Source: Lepidurus packardi
Taxonomy: Eukaryota; Arthropoda; Branchiopoda; Notostraca; Triopsidae
Assembly: GCA_023053545.1 (NCBI GenBank)
Contig: JAKZAN010000007.1
Location: forward strand, 8,246,001 to 8,310,000
Length of the DNA stretch: 64,000 bases
Direction of reading: 5' to 3'
Shown piece after piece: positions 24,950 through 38,200 of the stretch (the first letter of the stretch is position 1; every line of letters begins with the position of its first letter). The notes under the pieces were generated by a model. That model did not search any database and had not been told where the DNA came from. It saw nothing but the letters and a program-made list of their open reading frames with translations. The position numbers and the translations under genes were made by a program.

Positions 24950-25657
24950 GTTATAATTCATTTTTAATTCATTGCGTCGGACTCTTTGTTTTCCATTTTT
25001 ACGACTTTAAAGCCAAGCTCTATTACCTTTACTTCATAATTTATCACAACCTTCCTCTTTATCATAAGATAAAACAAACTTCTATAGCCCACTAGGAAAT
25101 ATTGCAAGAGTCCGAAAGTCGAGATACCTCAGAATATTTTGTCAATTTTTAATGCTGAGTGAAACAGAACAGTTCTAGGTCCCAATTTTATTACTGTTTC
25201 CGTTCGCTGCCTGTTTACTTGGAAAACACCATTGGTCGGGTTGTACATAGATATAAAACGAAAGCCTATTCATTTATCATGTAAACCGGTTTTACTAATA
25301 TTTTTTTACGCGTTAGAAAAAAGTTTCAAGATTTGCCTGCTTGCCCAACCCCCCTCCCCCTACCTGAACTGCCCCATATTGTACTTAGTATCCTTCTCAT
25401 TTCAAGGGCGACAGTCCAAGTGTACATAAGATATACGAACTTGCAATGAAAACCATGTTAAGCCAATGTAGACAAAAACTACAGAAAGAAAGCCAGCGTG
25501 TTAGCACACATAGCGCGTGCGTTATTGCGCTTCACCTCCCTCAAATACGTGTAGCCTGAAGAAAAGCAGCCGACTGTTTGTCTGCTAATACATACATATT
25601 GTTTAATAAAACCGTGCGTCACTTTACATTCCGTATGTCAAACAGATGAATTAAGTA
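24950..25657 (+). other. InR 3' untranslated region
   Basis: No coding exon follows the TAA at 24947-24949. An AATAAA signal at 25605-25610 is the best candidate for the InR polyadenylation site, giving a 3' UTR of roughly 670 nt that ends just before the Tigger insertion. Confidence 0.55.
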
Positions 25658-26430
25658 CAGTAGTGCCTCGCATAAAGAACGTTCCGCATTACGAGAGCTG
25701 GCCGGGAAATGTTCCGCTGAACGAACGCGGTCCCGCATTACGAGACGCACGCGCCCTCTTTTTATATTTGAAATTTGTGGAAAGTTCAGTACTCTTTTTT
25801 AGTGTTGTCAAAATGACAGCTAAGAATACCGTTAGTGAGAAGAGTAGAAAAGCATTTACTATTCAAATGAGGCAAGAAATCATAGACAAAAAAGATTCAG
25901 GAGCTAAAGTTGTGGATCTTGCAACTGAATACGGAGTGATCAAGTCAACCATAGGTACAATTTTAGACAATTGGGAATCGATCATAAAAGCTAAGGTGGC
26001 CAAGGGAGTCGCAAGAGTTTGTTCACAGGTACATATACAGCGATTAATGCGGAAATGGAGAGGTTGCTATTAGTTTGGATTAATGAAGTGCAAATGAAAG
26101 GAGATTTAACAACGCAGGAAATAATTTGTAAGAAAGCTAGGTCATGTATCCAGCTTAAAAGATCCACTCCAGGAGCAAACTCACAAGCTTTAGAACAACA
26201 GGAAGAAGATTTCAAAGCCAGTAGGGGTTGGTTTCATAGGTTTAAGAAAAGTGGCATCCAGAGTGTCATAATGCAGAATTACGGTTTATAACGATTCTGG
26301 ACCGGCCTCGGGAACGGATCAAAATTAGCCCGATAATAACTTATGGTAAACAGCGTCCCGCGTTAAGGAACGATTTACAAAACGAACACCGTCCTGGATC
26401 GGATTGTGTTCGTTATGCAAGGCACCACTG
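25658..26430 (+). mobile_element. Degenerate Tigger/pogo DNA transposon
   Basis: Inverted ends, CAGTAGTGCCTCGCATAAAG on the left and CAGTGGTGCCTTGCATAACG reverse-complemented on the right, with a TA duplication. Inside, 25813-26073 encodes a psq-type helix-turn-helix region (KSRKAFTIQMRQEIIDKKDS). A frameshift near 26010-26030 moves the second CENP-B-type DNA-binding domain into another frame (26019-26291, containing EDFKASRGWFHRFKK). The DDE catalytic domain is absent, so the copy cannot encode a full transposase. It lies between InR and MED23. Confidence 0.85.
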
Positions 26431-26675
26431 TATTCGTTTTTAGTGACAATTTTGTACGTCCTGGTTACTGCGAAGTGATAAATGCAATTCATAGAGGGCG
26501 GATATTACCGGCTTCCATAAACAGATCAGATTTCTATATTTTTGTTTTCGACCAGAGAATGGTGAGGTAAGTGTTGGAATAGTGTTGCAATTTAATTAGT
26601 TTCCACTTAAATAACTACTGTGCAAAAAATAGCTGCTAGGAGTAGGAGCCCTGGTCTTTAAAACACGATTGAGAC

Positions 26676-29600
26676 ATGGCTAGTTTGGATGTTAAGATCC
26701 AGAATGTTGTCAACAACCTCTTGGTAAGCTCTTTAATTGAATGAAAAATAAATTGTGATTTATGCAGGGCTTGCTGAGTTTCAGTTTGATTTTGTTCTTA
26801 GAAAATAAATTCTGTTGAAGATGCCTTTAGCGTTTACCTCACTCAAAGACCAGATGATTTTACGACCAAGCTTCATGTTGCGGAACAAGAGCTGTCCAGT
26901 ATTTTTGCTGAAGCTCAAGGAGACTTGACAGATGTATCCTTAAAGCAGTTTATATCCTGCATCGCTGGCACATCAAATATTCAGCATTGCAAGCTGCTTT
27001 TTGGCATGCTTGATTACATCGCTGCAAACAATATCGTTCCTCCCAGAAAAATTTGTGACGTCCTTCTGATCTCTGAAAAACTAACTCCTAGCAATGCCTC
27101 TTTCTGGCAAGGGAGTTTCAATGCAATCCGCTCCATTATAAACCAAGTAGACTATAAAGGCGTCAGGGAAATCATGAAAGTAAGCTAGTGTTGTTTCTTT
27201 AATAAATACACGACTAAAACACCTTATTCTTACATAGTCGTGTTTGGAAAAGGCTCCCTTGCTGCCGCAACACTTTTCGCCTTCTCAACTCCCCAATGTA
27301 AAGGCTCTCTTTAACGTTTTGCAGCACATTTTTGATCGCAACGCTTGCCTTTTACCAGCCTATTTTGTCATGAATGAAATCCAGAAACTCTACCCTGACA
27401 ACAAGTCTCTGCCTCATTGGGTAAGGTTCGGGTCTTGCCAAGTTTCGAGTTTATTAAGCTTTGGGACTTGTTTCATGTTTACAGGAGTTTGCTGAGATCT
27501 TAACGAACATGGTAGATTCATTCCGTCCTTTGGTTCAAATGCTCACACCGATTGGAAGACAGAAATGTTTGCCTCTTGTGGACCAGTCCTTGTATGGCTA
27601 TCAGGGCCAACTCACGTGGAAGTTAGAGCAAGGCACTTTGAAGTTCATTCTCAAGGGAAATTTACCGTACACTAAAGAAGTGACCGAGCCACAAGTCGGG
27701 CTTGTGCGCTACGTTTTAAAGCAGCCATATTCTCGAGACATGCTCAGTGCCATGTTAGGCCTTCAGAAACAAGTAAGAAGCTTTTCTCGTTTTGGGAAAA
27801 ATTATGAATTATTCGTTCATTTTACTATTGTTTAAAGCAAAAACAACGTCACATTTTGCTAGAAGAGCAACTTGTTTGGTTGCTTGTTGAAGCAATGGAA
27901 GAGGCGGAGAAAAGGCCGGTTGTTATTGAACAAGATATGGCAGAAGGAGCCACAGAACCTGAAGAACTTGGTGTTACGCATGCTACGTGGAATCATTTGG
28001 CTAGCCAAATTATCTATTTCGTGCTCTTCCAATTTGCCTCATTTCCCCACTTGGTTAATTTACTTTACGAAAAGGTAAACCACTCGTACATCTAGTTTTT
28101 CTTAAAATAAGATTAATAAAGATTCTTCTCTTGAAGTTGGGGGAAAAGGGTTTTAGTAAGGGTCGGGATCAGTTAATGTGGAGCTTGCTGCAGTTTGTTT
28201 CTGGAAGTATCCAAAAAAATCCGGTAATTAGACGAAAACAGCTGTTGTTGATTGCCTCTAACCTAATTTTCGTTTAGCTGACCGATTTTTTGCCTGTACT
28301 TCGACTGTTTGAGTTACTTTACCCAGAAATGGAACCCATTCCTGTTCCGGACGTGCAGAAACCCCAGTGCGTTCATCATATGGCTGCAGCTTGCATATGG
28401 ATTCATATGGTGAAGAAAGCCCAGCTAGAACAACAACAGCAGCAGCAACAAAAAGAAGGCGATAAGCCCAAAGAAAAGATCTTCTTATTAAACAAACCAG
28501 TCCCTGTAGCACTCAAAGACCACCACGAGTACGCGTCATTTCATTACCTACCAATTTGTTGAATGCTTTTTCTCTCTAACTTTTTTTTTTTTTTTTTTTT
28601 CAGATATTTGATACTCTGTGCACACAATCCGCCCGTTTCTCTGGCGCCGAGTGACTATCGCATTGCGTTGCTCTGCAATGCGTTCTCTACCACGCTAGAA
28701 TGGTTATCGAGACCCATGGGCGTACTTATGGAAACGACACAAGGGACTTCTAAGGTTGAAATTGAATTTATCTTATAGATCTTGGCAATATTTTTTTCTT
28801 CTTCTAGAGTTTGGTTGGGGGCGAAACGTCTACGGGGTCAAACACGGCAGTTCCTTTGCCAGTTTCGTTCTTAGACGCACTTACGGTCCATGCCAAGATG
28901 TCTTTAATTCATGGCATCGTATCGAACATCATCAAATGCGTTCAGACCAAATTAAGCGTAACTGTTTCGCCTACTTTGTTGGAGACCTACAGCCGACTAC
29001 TGGTGTATACGGAAATCGAATCTCTGGGCATCAAAGGCTTCATCAGTAACGTTACTTCCTTCCTTTTTATGATGAAAACTAAACGATATAATTAGGCCAG
29101 GTCATGTCTACTGTCTTCAAAGCGCAGTGTTGGGGGATTTTGCACACGCTGGTAGAGATGTTCAGTTACCGAGTGCACCACATCCAGTCACAATACCGTC
29201 TCCAGCTGTTAACGCAGCTGCACATGGTAGCCGCTGTTCCCCAGACCAATCAAGTTCAGCTCAACATGTGGTAAGAAGATAATTTGATGATCAGCGCATG
29301 TACTCAACATTCCGAATCTAATAATCGTGTTTTCTGGTTAAAAAGCTTGGAAAATGCCGCCCTGAGGCTAATTACTGGATTGGGCGTGAGTGACCTCCAA
29401 CCACATTCGCGTGTAATTGTGGAAACCAAATCGCTGGTTTCGCAAGAATCCGAGGAACTCAACCGCGCTATGGTTTTGACATTAGCTAGAATTTTGCACG
29501 TAGCCGGTGAGACAAAAACATCTCATTCAAACTCCAAAATTGGAAATTCTGTTATCAAGGTGTTGATACTACTCCGTGCCCAAATCAGCCGGCTGTTAAT

Positions 29601-31973
29601 CCGTGGTACAAAGAGCTCGTACTCGCCATTCTCCAAAACACGCCACATGCCTGGGCCTCAAATACGATAGCATGCTTTCCACAGCCATTAGCAGATATAT
29701 TCCTGCCCACGCAAAACTTGGCGTCCAAAGAATCCAAACAGCAAATTAAGGTAATTTGTGAGAGAACTTTAAAATTGTCAATAAATGCCGTTGTCGTAGA
29801 TGGTGGTTGAAGAGGAATACCGGCGGTGGTGCACTATGACGTCAGAATCGGAAATAGTAGCCCATTTCTCCAATCCAAGCTCACCACCGTTATTTCTCTG
29901 CCTTCTCTGGAAAATGCTGCTCGAAACCCAGTGCATTAATCCTGTTGCTTATGCGTAAGTGTTATAATTCACATAAGCTTTGTTTTAAAGCTTAAACTGC
30001 AATTTTTATGTAGGGTTTTGGAGCGAATTGGGGCCCGTGGTTTAGCAGCACATTTGCGAACTTTTTGTGACTTTTTAGTCTACGAGTTTGCCAACTCGGG
30101 CGGAGGGCAACATGTTACCAAGTGCATTGACGTCATGAACGAGCTCGTTTGGGTCCATAACATTGTTTCCATTGATCGTGTGGTCCTTTGTTTGGTAATT
30201 TTCGTCTCGTTTACTTTCAATTTGATTCCAACTGTTAATTTATGCAGGCTTTACGACCGCTGGAAGGAAACGAAGCACAAGTTTGTTTCTTCATAATCCA
30301 ATTGCTTTTGCTCAAGCCACATGAATTCCGTTCTCGAGTTCAAGAATTCGTAAAAGAAAACGCCCCTGATCACTGGCGACAGTCTTTATGGTAGCAATCT
30401 TGCCCTTAATCTTGCGTTTTCACATTTTAAAGTGGTTTCCCGTAGGCATGAGAAACACGTGGCATTCCAGCGTAAGTTTCCCGAGAAATTCGGAAGTGAA
30501 GACAATGCGGCGGTCCCTGCTCCTTATCCTGTGTATTTTGGCAATGTCTGCCTGCGCTTTTTACCCGTTTTTGATATCGTCATACATCGGTTTCTGGAAT
30601 TGCCACCCGTAAGCAAGTCCTTGGAGACTATTTTGGAGCACTTGGGCGCTTTGTACAAATTCCATGGTAAAGTCACGCATTGCCTTCAAAATCTTTAAAG
30701 AAATCTGTATTCTTTTTGTTTAGATCGTCCCGTAACGTACATATACAACACACTACACTATTATGAGCGCAAATTGCGAGATCGGACCAGCTTGAAGCGA
30801 AAGCTAGTTTCATCCATTTTCGGTGCCTTGAAAGAAGTGCGGCCTCCACAGTGGGGCGTATCTGACGCTTTCCAGAACTATTTGTCACGTTCCGTAGAAG
30901 ATTTAACCTGGAATCCTGAACTCGAGTACTATGCTCGACAAGTTGGACGTGTAGTAGATGGTACGGCCTTAATTTTTGTAATCATAATTCGTATAACAAA
31001 TGCCACCAACTTTTAGGAATGCAAGGTAAAGCCACCTTCTCAAATATGGACTGGCGCTTTTGCGAATTTCCTAATGCAGCTTCTCATGCGTTGCATATTG
31101 TCTGCGTCGAGCTACTGGCGTTACCTAGTGCGCCATCTGTCGTTGGCAACGCTCTTATTGATGTTATCATAAGATGGTAAATTCTCAAGCCTTGAGAAAA
31201 TAGTGAAAGTAAAGGAATTGTTCTGCTGTAGTTATGCTTCACATCCTAAAGCGGACTTGGAAGCTTGGATTAATGCAGTGGGGTTGATACTGACCTGCCT
31301 ACCAGAAGCGTTTCATTCAACCTTGTTTGAAAGAGCGGCTCAATTGCTGGAAAGTTCAGTACTAACTAACTACCGTCATCGCTTCCCTTCGATTAACCTG
31401 ATGAACTATACGATGGTTATCCACCAAGCTCTTGACGCGAATTGTGCATTGATGTTGGCTCTCCAACACGCCTTTTTCACACAAGCGCACATTGGTCAGC
31501 TCGTTGGTATTTCACAGTGAGTTATACGCGGGAAAATGGAAAGGAATTTCGGGATATTAACATGGCTTGGTCATAGGTTCGTGAAAGAGCGTATTTATCC
31601 TTTGGTGAAAACTGAAGAACAGTATTTATGGGTTTGCCATTGGTTGGCGCCAAGTTTGCTGCGATTCCATGCGGAAAGGACCAAATTTGTGTTCGATTTG
31701 ACAGTCAACTTTTATGAACTACTTGAACAAGTTGACAAACACGTTACCGAGTTTCATTACATGGACACCATCTGTGATTTACTGTGAGTCATGATAAGTC
31801 TTGAAAAGTATGAACATTTTTTTATCGTTTGTAGGTACCACATCAAGTACATGTTCACCGGAGATCAGGTGAAAAGCGATGTTGAACCTATTATCCGGAA
31901 TTTTCGGCCAGCTTTAAGGCTCAGACTTCGGTTCATTAGCCATCTGAACCTCGACGATATCCAGCCCTCATAA
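26676..31973 (+). CDS. MED23: Mediator complex subunit 23
   Basis: Tail-module subunit of the Mediator coactivator that links activators to RNA polymerase II. Exons: 26676-26723, 26802-27179, 27238-27420, 27485-27772, 27838-28074, 28137-28223, 28278-28528, 28604-28754, 28808-29045, 29096-29270, 29346-29506, 29560-29750, 29800-29954, 30014-30194, 30248-30390, 30446-30666, 30724-30960, 31017-31176, 31232-31516, 31577-31783, 31835-31973. They sum to 4116 nt, 1371 residues; human MED23 is about 1368. Conserved blocks cover the whole length: DYKGVREIMK, RNACLLPAYF, LRYVLKQPYSRDML, LDALTVHAKMSLIH, VYFGNVCLRFLPVFDIVIHR, YHIKYMFTGD. A polyglutamine run (QQQQQQQ, about 28435-28455) is the one lineage-specific insertion noted. 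The donor after exon 8 (GTTGAA) is weak but needed for frame. Introns are 49-78 nt. Confidence 0.95.
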
Positions 31974-32014
31974 TAGTTCTTCAAGTTGGGATGTAATAGT
32001 ATATGATATGAGAT

Positions 32015-32020
32015 AATAAA
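32015..32020 (+). terminator. MED23 poly(A) signal
   Basis: AATAAA 42 nt after the MED23 stop codon, within AGATAATAAAAG. Confidence 0.6.
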
Positions 32021-32141
32021 AGAAAGAAATTCATCAATCTGCCGTGGGATCTTGTGTCTAACTCAAGCAAATATAAACATCCAGCGAAGTTGCCCACCGA
32101 AAGTTATTGAAACGCTGAAAATAGGTTATAGAAGCCAACCT

Positions 32142-32147
32142 TTATTA
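32142..32147 (-). terminator. Adhesion GPCR poly(A) signal
   Basis: AATAAA on the minus strand (TTTATT on +), about 70 nt beyond the GPCR stop codon. The two convergent genes have poly(A) signals only about 125 bp apart. Confidence 0.6.
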
Positions 32148-32213
32148 CATTGAACCACACTTGATTTAATAAGATCTTGCGAACATATTCACTGTTTTAA
32201 TTGGTGCTACCAT

Positions 32214-35200
32214 TCACATCTTATATAGTTCGTAGCTATTACGAGTACCTGTTGTTAATCTCGACACTGTTGATGTATCGTAACTATTAGAAGCATTAGT
32301 TCTGCTATCTTGAGTGCTCACATTTGTGCCTGTTGTTTTAGACTTCGACACTGTAGATGTATCGTTGGCGCCTGCTTGGACTATGAGCTTATTCCTTTGT
32401 CTAGCAAAATCACGATGAGATATGCCTCTCAAGTAATTAGACCATAATTCACGTGCCCTCTTTTCCTTAAAAATAAAAAGCCAGAAAATAGCAAAGCCTT
32501 GCATGGAATTAAAAGTGCAAAACAAGTAACTAAAGATTGTTCGAACTCTACCTATTGCAAGCAATCCAAAGATCCATGACAAGCCCAGCAAGACAAAAGT
32601 GACCATGGCCATATGAACATGTCGAAGCGCAAGATCAGCTTGGTTTTGATTACTCTGTAATGTAGATTTGCTACAAGCGACGTTAATGATAATACGTACG
32701 TACGTAATTACATTGATGAGCGTAACCGCAACAACAAAGGGGAGCACAGCGTAATAAAACCCTTCCGGTGTGAGCCAACAGTAATTGTTGTTGTCAGTGT
32801 AGTAATAGTAATCGATTTTAACCACGAGCAGCAAAATAACAGGAATTAAAGGTGTTATCCAAGCAAAAAGGGAAGCTTTTAGCATGAATCTGGGAATATA
32901 AGTGTCAAAAACCTTTACGTAGCGCAAGTAATGTGTGTAAGCTTCGACCAACATCCAACAAAACACTGCAAGCATCGAGTAATGCAGAACGATTGCTACA
33001 AGCAAACAAATCCTAGCATCTTCAACCTGATCAAAACCTGCTATAAAGACGGTCAAGAGAGTGGCTAATGCTACTGACAAGTTGAAAATTATATGATTGC
33101 CCCAAGATCCACGAGCTGGTTTTCTCCAATGGGGGAAAAGTGTGTACGTGGCTATCACACCAATCAGACCCAACAATGACAAGCTACAGCCTATCGTGGT
33201 TAGCAGATCTAATAAGATCCCATGGATCCCATCATTGTGTTCATATTCATAAGCGAATAAGGTTGTGAAAGCAGACAAGTGATTGCACTGGCAATGATCT
33301 AAACCATTCTCATTGCCGACGTACCAGCAACCTTCCGTGGACCAGCCTCCGCCACCCGCGTTACTATCAGGATTCCAGAAAACACATACCACAGATGATG
33401 AATGGCTCGAGTTGGGTTTGCGAAACGGCCGAAAGTAGATAGATATGGGCTCAGCTAATTTGACAGAACCGCCTTTCAACCCTACTTGGATCAACACACT
33501 GTTGGGTGTGTAATTTCTGGGCGAGAGTAATTCCCCGTCTCCATCGCTGGGATTTGGACTAAAAACTCGCGCAGCCCTTTTCCCTTCGGCTGCAGCAGCA
33601 TCCACCAAATGAACGTTGGGATGAAAAAGGAACGCAATGGTCGTATTCTCTTTCTTTAAAGAGGCCAAGGAACTTGAGTTGAGAAATACTGCAGCGTCAT
33701 GCTCGGTAGTCGTTGATGGAGTAGGGTTGCGGGTGATGGACGTGTTGCTCACCATGTCACCACTTTGTCCGAGCTGGGTTGAATTTCCGGCAAACAGTAA
33801 AGACGACGACGTTTTAAATGCAGTGGTACGTCCTTGTAAAGTGGATGTGGTCAAAGTGGAGTCGATGGAATCCGCGCGGGTTAGAATATCTTCTAAACCC
33901 GTCAAAAAATTCGTAGCTACGTTAGGTATGTTTTGAGCGCTGGCTAAAGTCTCAGTTTCAATCGCCGATACCTGTATAAGAACTGTAAGTAAATATACAT
34001 GTATGGAAGTTGTTCGTTTTGACAATATTCGCACCTGTGTAATGATATTTTCTACCCTGTAGATATCAGTTTCGGAAAAGCTCGTTTCTTCATTAGAGGC
34101 AGAGGAGAATATTAAGGCTGTTAGCTGAATGTCCACCATGCTGGGTTGCCATTTATTAGTCACGTCTTGTAATTCCGCTAAAGCCGATGTCGAGTTTTCC
34201 AGACTTTGGGTCATGTTGATGAGTTGAGATGTAGTCCTCGTGGGCTCGGAACAAACGAAGTTTCTTTGCAGAACTTCTAGCTTTCCTTCTCTGTTCCAAG
34301 CCTAAAAGCGTAACAAAAACCATAAAAATAGTCTTCATTGTAAGTTTTACCTGCGGTGAACCCCATTCCGTTCCGTGGTAGATGTCTCCTTCACATGTTC
34401 GCTGAACCAATGAGCTTCCTTCAATAAAGCAGCCTTCCCGCGAATAGACTGTCCCGTTTAGTTCCGTTTCTGGCCATGTTAGGACATCAAAGTTCTCTTC
34501 CTGTCTTCCTGTCATCAAAACTCTATCCTCCAGGCAAAAAGTCTTGCTTTTCAGTGCTTCAAACACGGCGTTCGGAGTCGTGCTAAAGGTAGCTTTAACC
34601 TGGTCGTAAACCAGCTGATACGCTTTTTCCTGTGAAAGCTTCACGTCATGCTTCTTTTCTAGAAAGATCACATGATATCGCACGAGTAAATTCTCTGTGT
34701 CTGACGAGCTTGTAGCGATACGACCAAATTCAATGTTTGAGAGTACATAGTTTCCTTTGTTTTCACTGTGGTTGAACATTGAATGAAAGGTATCGTTATA
34801 TGATTGAACTGAGGTTTCGAAGTGAGAGTCCAGCGCCGCACTCGGCTCGAATTGTTTAGCGTATTCCAGTTTTGTTAATACATAGTTTTGATTGTCAAAT
34901 CCTTGCTTTGGGTATGTTACATTCCCGTATGGTTTAGTAGTGCTGTTGGCACTTGATTCTTTTACGATGGTTACGTTTTTGTCAATAACAGTTATGGCGA
35001 ACAGAAATTCGGACTGACGTGTAACTAAGGTATTGGAGCGTAGCAATATGGAATCTACACCCATGGACTCGCAGAACATACTAGTGGCACTAATTGGAAA
35101 CGTCTCTGTTACTATTTCATTTTCCGTCTCTTCGAAACCAAGAATCATTTTTCCAAATTTCCCATCTTGGAAGCAAACCATGTTACTTTTCACTGCATCC

Positions 35201-38200
35201 CAGTTCAAATCTCGAAAAGGACGACCTGGTATTCCATCATAATTCAAAACGATTCTGAAGTAATTGGTTGGGGAAATATTGTTAAGCCATTCAAGCATTA
35301 AGCGGTAAGTTATCTTCGCTGTATGACTAGGATTAAAATCGAGCTGGCAAATGGCTGTTCTTAGTCGCTTTTGTGGTAATTGGAACGTCCGGAAGAAGTC
35401 TTCATTGCCAGCAAGTACGGATCTATTGATACTGGCGTCGACTCCAAAACGAAAATCAGTTGTGCTATCAATACCATAAGGTTGACGGACGCATTCATTG
35501 TTTGCGGTAAAAAAACGACATTGGTTATTCTTTCGATCACTAGAGTGAGAATGCCGGATGCCTAACCATGCGTCGCCATAAAATGCGTTTTCCTTTAAAA
35601 TGTTCTCTAGGAGGAAAGCTCTCGGGTTGGGTGCAGTCAATGCTAAAGTAGCATTAGGATGTTTCCTCTGACATGCTAACAGAGCTTCTTCCCAAGTAAA
35701 GCCTATTCCGGATTGCAAGACTTCGGTATTTTCTTCAGCTTTTAAAATTCTATAGCAGGAGTTGATGCCAAATTCGTTGGGTGCAAAGATATCGAAACTG
35801 CTGCATTCGGCTAGGCTATAGGAATCCGGAGAATAGGAATTCACATTCATAGTTCCATTTGCGTACGTTGGTTTCTTAATACAAATAGTAGGGTGTTGCT
35901 CTGAACAACTGCGGGTTGTTAGTGATTGCTCCTTTATCGACCATGCGAGACATTGTTTGTCAGCGTTGAGATGTCTGTAGTCTAGTAGCGGTGGCTCCCG
36001 TTCAGAAGAATTATTGGTACCCTTGAAGATGTACTCCATCGAAGTACTCTGCCAGTTGTTCTCCGTTGACGATTCTTCACTCCAATCTACAAAGTAGAGA
36101 ACCACATTTGTTTAAGCTCTGTTGTATACATAGATGGTACTTTAATACTTGGATTGATGAAATAAGGGTAGAGAGGACCACCAGGAACTCTTCTTTTGGA
36201 GGGTAACCAAAGCATTTCTTTAATGCTTGGCGAACTAGTTCCATTGCTTGCATGGATAAAGGCTAGAGTATTAATTATCCAATATGCCGTGTCATAGTCG
36301 TTATTCGAGTAGTAAGGATGCTTCAGATGACCACCGAAACAAGCGGCCATTGCATCATTCCACGTCTGAGGCAATACTTGCTTGACACAGTATTGCTTGC
36401 TATCCGTTTCCTTCTTTGTGTACCCGACTGGGCAAAAAGTGGGTACACTTATTTTTTCCATCTTCGAGCAATTCTGTTTCAAAGTGGGAAAAAGCGGCCT
36501 ACATTATTTTGCTCTTAAGAGCGATTTAATTCGTACCTTCTCGATTGAAAAAGGCTCCACCCACTTGGCTCCCGAAATTAGCGAGCCTTCACAAGTGCGT
36601 GTTACAGAGTTCCCAAACACGTCAACGCAAATTTGACTGACTGTCTTAATAGCAGAAGGTATCACCTCCTGTCCAGCTAAGCCAATCCAAACGAGTTCTT
36701 CCGTAATATCTTCCACATTACAACGATCAACCAAGAGCAATTCTGTCGATACTGCTTCTTGCGTTAAAGCTTTTTCAAAATAACTTTCCAGGGAAGCAAA
36801 GGGAAATTTCTGAGGTTCTAAAGATGTCGGAGAACTCGTGTTGGTAGTGGTTTTGGAAGAGTATTGCATAACCAAGGAACGATACGAATTCTGTGATTCA
36901 TTCTGTAGAGCCCAAATAAATATTTACTCAGACATTAGCCATAAAAAATCTCACCAGAAAGTTGACTAAAACGTACGTAATTGACACTAATTCCGATTTA
37001 ATCCCATCGAAAAAACTCGGATTAGTTTTGGTTAATGTGAAAACATTATTTTCTGAATTATGGGATTCAAGTGTCTGTTTGTGAGAAGTAAAATTGCTTA
37101 ATTTGCTACTTTACTTTGGTTGGGTACAAACCTCAAGGATTTTTTGGGAGTAGTCTAAAGAAGTATTGGGAGAAAGCGGGTTTTTTATCAGTAGAACTAG
37201 CCCCAGTTTTGGCGTCGATAACAAAGGAACGCCTATTTCTCTGCTCAAGTTCCCATACGCCAAACCCAAGTACCGTACTTCGCAGGCATAATTAGTAAAA
37301 GTCTCATAAGGGACGGTTAATATCTATCAGGAAGACTAGTATGAACTGAGAAATACAAACGAATTTAAGTTAAGTTTCTTTTTACGTTAACTCCGTTCGA
37401 ATATGTGTATCCTATTTGTGGGTAGTACATGTGATCCACGATCCAGACTATCATAAAGGGTCTTCGCTTTTCGGTTGTACCCTGGGTTTGGAATTCCGGT
37501 GTGCATTGAAGTGACTCAGTTCCATTATTGACTATCTTTTCAAGGCTAACGTCAACCGCTGTTTCCAACGGCAGTTCTTTTAAATGGAGATAATATAAGA
37601 CGTTTCTCTAAGACTCGTGAATGCGAATAGCGTTTATACTTAGTGCTTCCTGTGTCTTGTTGAGTCGCTCGCCCTGAGCTATGCAAAAGTATGGAAGGGA
37701 ACGGTTACAACTATAACCTTCCAAATGCAGTTCGCTTTCCAGGGCAATTATTGGATCCCATACATTTTCGGTTGCCATTTCCACGGCTGAGTTTCTGATA
37801 GTGAAGCAATGTTTTTCTTCAGCCACGTAGCGTAGAACAGATTCGTCCATTTCAGAGAAGTCTTTGAACTCTACAATAGAAAGCATAAGTGAAAAGATTA
37901 TCAAATTATGACAACATTATCAAAGCAGAGAACTTATTTCAGGATTGAGATCTAAAGTATTTACTAGGAGAATTCCAGGATTCGTCAAACTCGTGTAAGC
38001 GTCCGTTGTACCAATGCAAAGAAGACCACATTGCAAACCCATCAAATTGTGTTACATACGGCTGAAACATTTACCAGAAAATTTTCTTTGTAAACGAAGT
38101 GAAGGAAAGCAAACTTGCTTGTTCCTATGTAGGTTTAATCACCTTTGCGGTTTTCATCCAAAACGGCAACATGCCACCTAACTGTAAGCAGTCTTGGTGA

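Noticed and set aside
33972..34034. Coding sequence in the GPCR instead of an intron
   Set aside because: The segment is 63 nt, in frame and open, but is bounded by GT and AG, matches the usual intron length, and breaks the GAIN-like peptide IITQ|VSAIET.
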